This document shows, in pieces, positions 61,365 through 64,000 of a stretch of 64,000 nt of DNA. The translations under genes and the position numbers were made by a program. Every line of letters starts with the position of its first letter. Within the stretch, counting starts at the first letter, position 1. This DNA comes from Cellulomonas alba. Its GTDB lineage: Bacteria > Actinomycetota > Actinomycetes > Actinomycetales > Cellulomonadaceae. The DNA is taken from assembly GCF_030362835.1 (NCBI RefSeq), contig NZ_JAUCGQ010000001.1, forward strand, positions 2,583,461 to 2,647,460. Direction: 5' to 3'. The notes under the pieces are model-generated. The model did no database searches. It was not told the DNA's origin and saw only the letters and a list, made by a program, of their open reading frames with translations.

Positions 61365-61949
61365 TCAGACCAGCAGGCTCACGACGAGCAGCACGAACGC
61401 GCCGCCCACGACCGCGAGCACCGGCGTGGCCAGGCGGACGACGACCGGACCGTCGGCGAGCTCGTGCGTGGTCGAGCGCGACCACTCGCGGCGGACCCAC
61501 GCCGCCGCTGCGCCCGAGTGCGACCCCCATGCGGCGCTGGCCGTCGGCTGCGGGTCCTCGCCCATCGAGAGCGTCGAGGCCTCGCGCCGCGACATGCGGA
61601 TGTCGGCGTAGCGACCCGAGGCGGGTGCCGCCCAGGCGGCGAACCGGCGGCCGTCGTCCGCGACGAGCGTCAGCGCGAAGCGCGTCTCGACGGCCTCGAG
61701 CCGCGTCCACGGCACCTCGACGTCGTGCACGACGTTCAGCAGCCGGACGCCGTCGCCGTCGACGTCGACCGCCGGGCGCACGAGGATCGCCCACACGAGC
61801 GCTGTGACGAACAGCATCTGCGGCACCGCCCGCACGCCGGCCTCGCCACCACCGTCGCGCAGCGCGAGCCACAGCCAGCCGACGCAGACGACGCCCCAGA
61901 TCACGAGGGCGACGGCGGCGGTGCGGGGGCGGAACCGGTGGCTGGGCAC
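61365..61949 (-). CDS. PH-domain-like membrane protein
   Basis: From a GTG at 61949 the protein has 194 residues: two N-terminal TMs ('AAVALVIWGVVCVGWLWLAL', 'VPQMLFVTALVWAILV'), a soluble domain of about 80 residues that fits a bacterial PH-like fold ('VDVDGDGVRLLNVVHDVEVPWTRLEAVETRFALTLVADDGRRFAAWAAPA'), and a C-terminal TM ('PVLAVVGGAFVLLVVSLLV'). Such proteins are common in actinobacteria and unassigned. The GTG start has no ribosome site and an alternative upstream cannot be excluded. Confidence 0.75.
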   Translation of the reverse strand: MPSHRFRPRTAAVALVIWGVVCVGWLWLALRDGGGEAGVRAVPQMLFVTALVWAILVRPAVDVDGDGVRLLNVVHDVEVPWTRLEAVETRFALTLVADDGRRFAAWAAPASGRYADIRMSRREASTLSMGEDPQPTASAAWGSHSGAAAAWVRREWSRSTTHELADGPVVVRLATPVLAVVGGAFVLLVVSLLV

Positions 61950-62039
61950 GCGCCATGCTCGCACGCGCGGCGCCCGCGGGCGGCGCCGGATGCGTCGTAC
62001 GCCACCGACCCGCGGGCAGGGCGGGCTTCGTCGAGCAGG

Positions 62040-62045
62040 TAAGAT
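62040..62045 (+). promoter_or_regulatory. Candidate -10 box for typA
   Basis: TAAGAT, 55 bases before the ATG at 62101. No clear -35. Confidence 0.4.
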
Positions 62046-62100
62046 CGTCGTGCGCCGCTGTCGGCGCGGCCCCCTCACCCTTCACTCGAGAAGAGTTCGC

Positions 62101-64000
<1,900 letters not shown>

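Overview
The window is chromosomal DNA from a very GC-rich actinobacterium. Support comes from the extreme G/C third-position bias, many GTG starts, mycothiol conjugate amidase (Mca), a PhoH2-type PIN-PhoH protein, a DUF4307 protein and an LpqY-SugABC-like importer. The acetyl-xylan esterase and polysaccharide deacetylase suggest a plant-polymer degrader such as a Cellulomonas relative; that genus guess is inference. I saw no tRNA, rRNA, CRISPR array, prophage or insertion sequence.

Layout. 1-11 kb is accessory metabolism and regulation: a deacetylase cut by the window edge, a siderophore-interacting reductase, a MarR/MFS divergent pair around a palindrome, an ABC-2 exporter, a CE7 esterase, a hydrolase-tetR pair, an FKBP, an alditol oxidase and a transglutaminase-like protein. 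11-21 kb holds msrA, an AI-2E-type permease, ilvA, greA, DUF4307, mca with two coupled genes, trhA/hemolysin III, a cis-prenyltransferase, phoH2 and a TM2 protein. 21.7-32.5 kb is an export block: a leftward operon of two large FtsX-like permeases and two ATPases, facing padR and a DHA2 MFS pump. 32.6-48.6 kb holds fumC, carbonic anhydrase, a trehalose-type ABC importer, pfkB-xseB-xseA, ispH, rmuC, an ABC exporter and ychF. 48.6-54.8 kb is a patch of small poorly known genes, a frameshifted remnant and a secreted beta-helix/RTX protein. 55-61.3 kb is a peptide/oligosaccharide ABC operon, followed by a PH-like membrane protein and typA, which runs off the right edge.

Backbone and insertions. 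The order greA, DUF4307, mca, small membrane gene, hemolysin III, cis-prenyltransferase, phoH2, fumC, xseB/xseA, ispH, ychF matches, from memory, Mycobacterium tuberculosis Rv1080c to Rv1112. The export block, the trehalose importer and pfkB are insertions into that conserved backbone.

Expression. Many genes are coupled by ATGA or GTGA overlaps. At least eight have a TANNNT-like hexamer 6-8 bases before the start codon, which points to leaderless mRNAs. Convergent pairs are usually separated by strong GC hairpins. The features I would check first are an ABC ATPase with a C-terminal AbrB-like segment, a 19-codon ORF bridging permease and ATPase, the structured leader of phoH2, the oversized DppB-type permease, and several uncharacterised short repeats.
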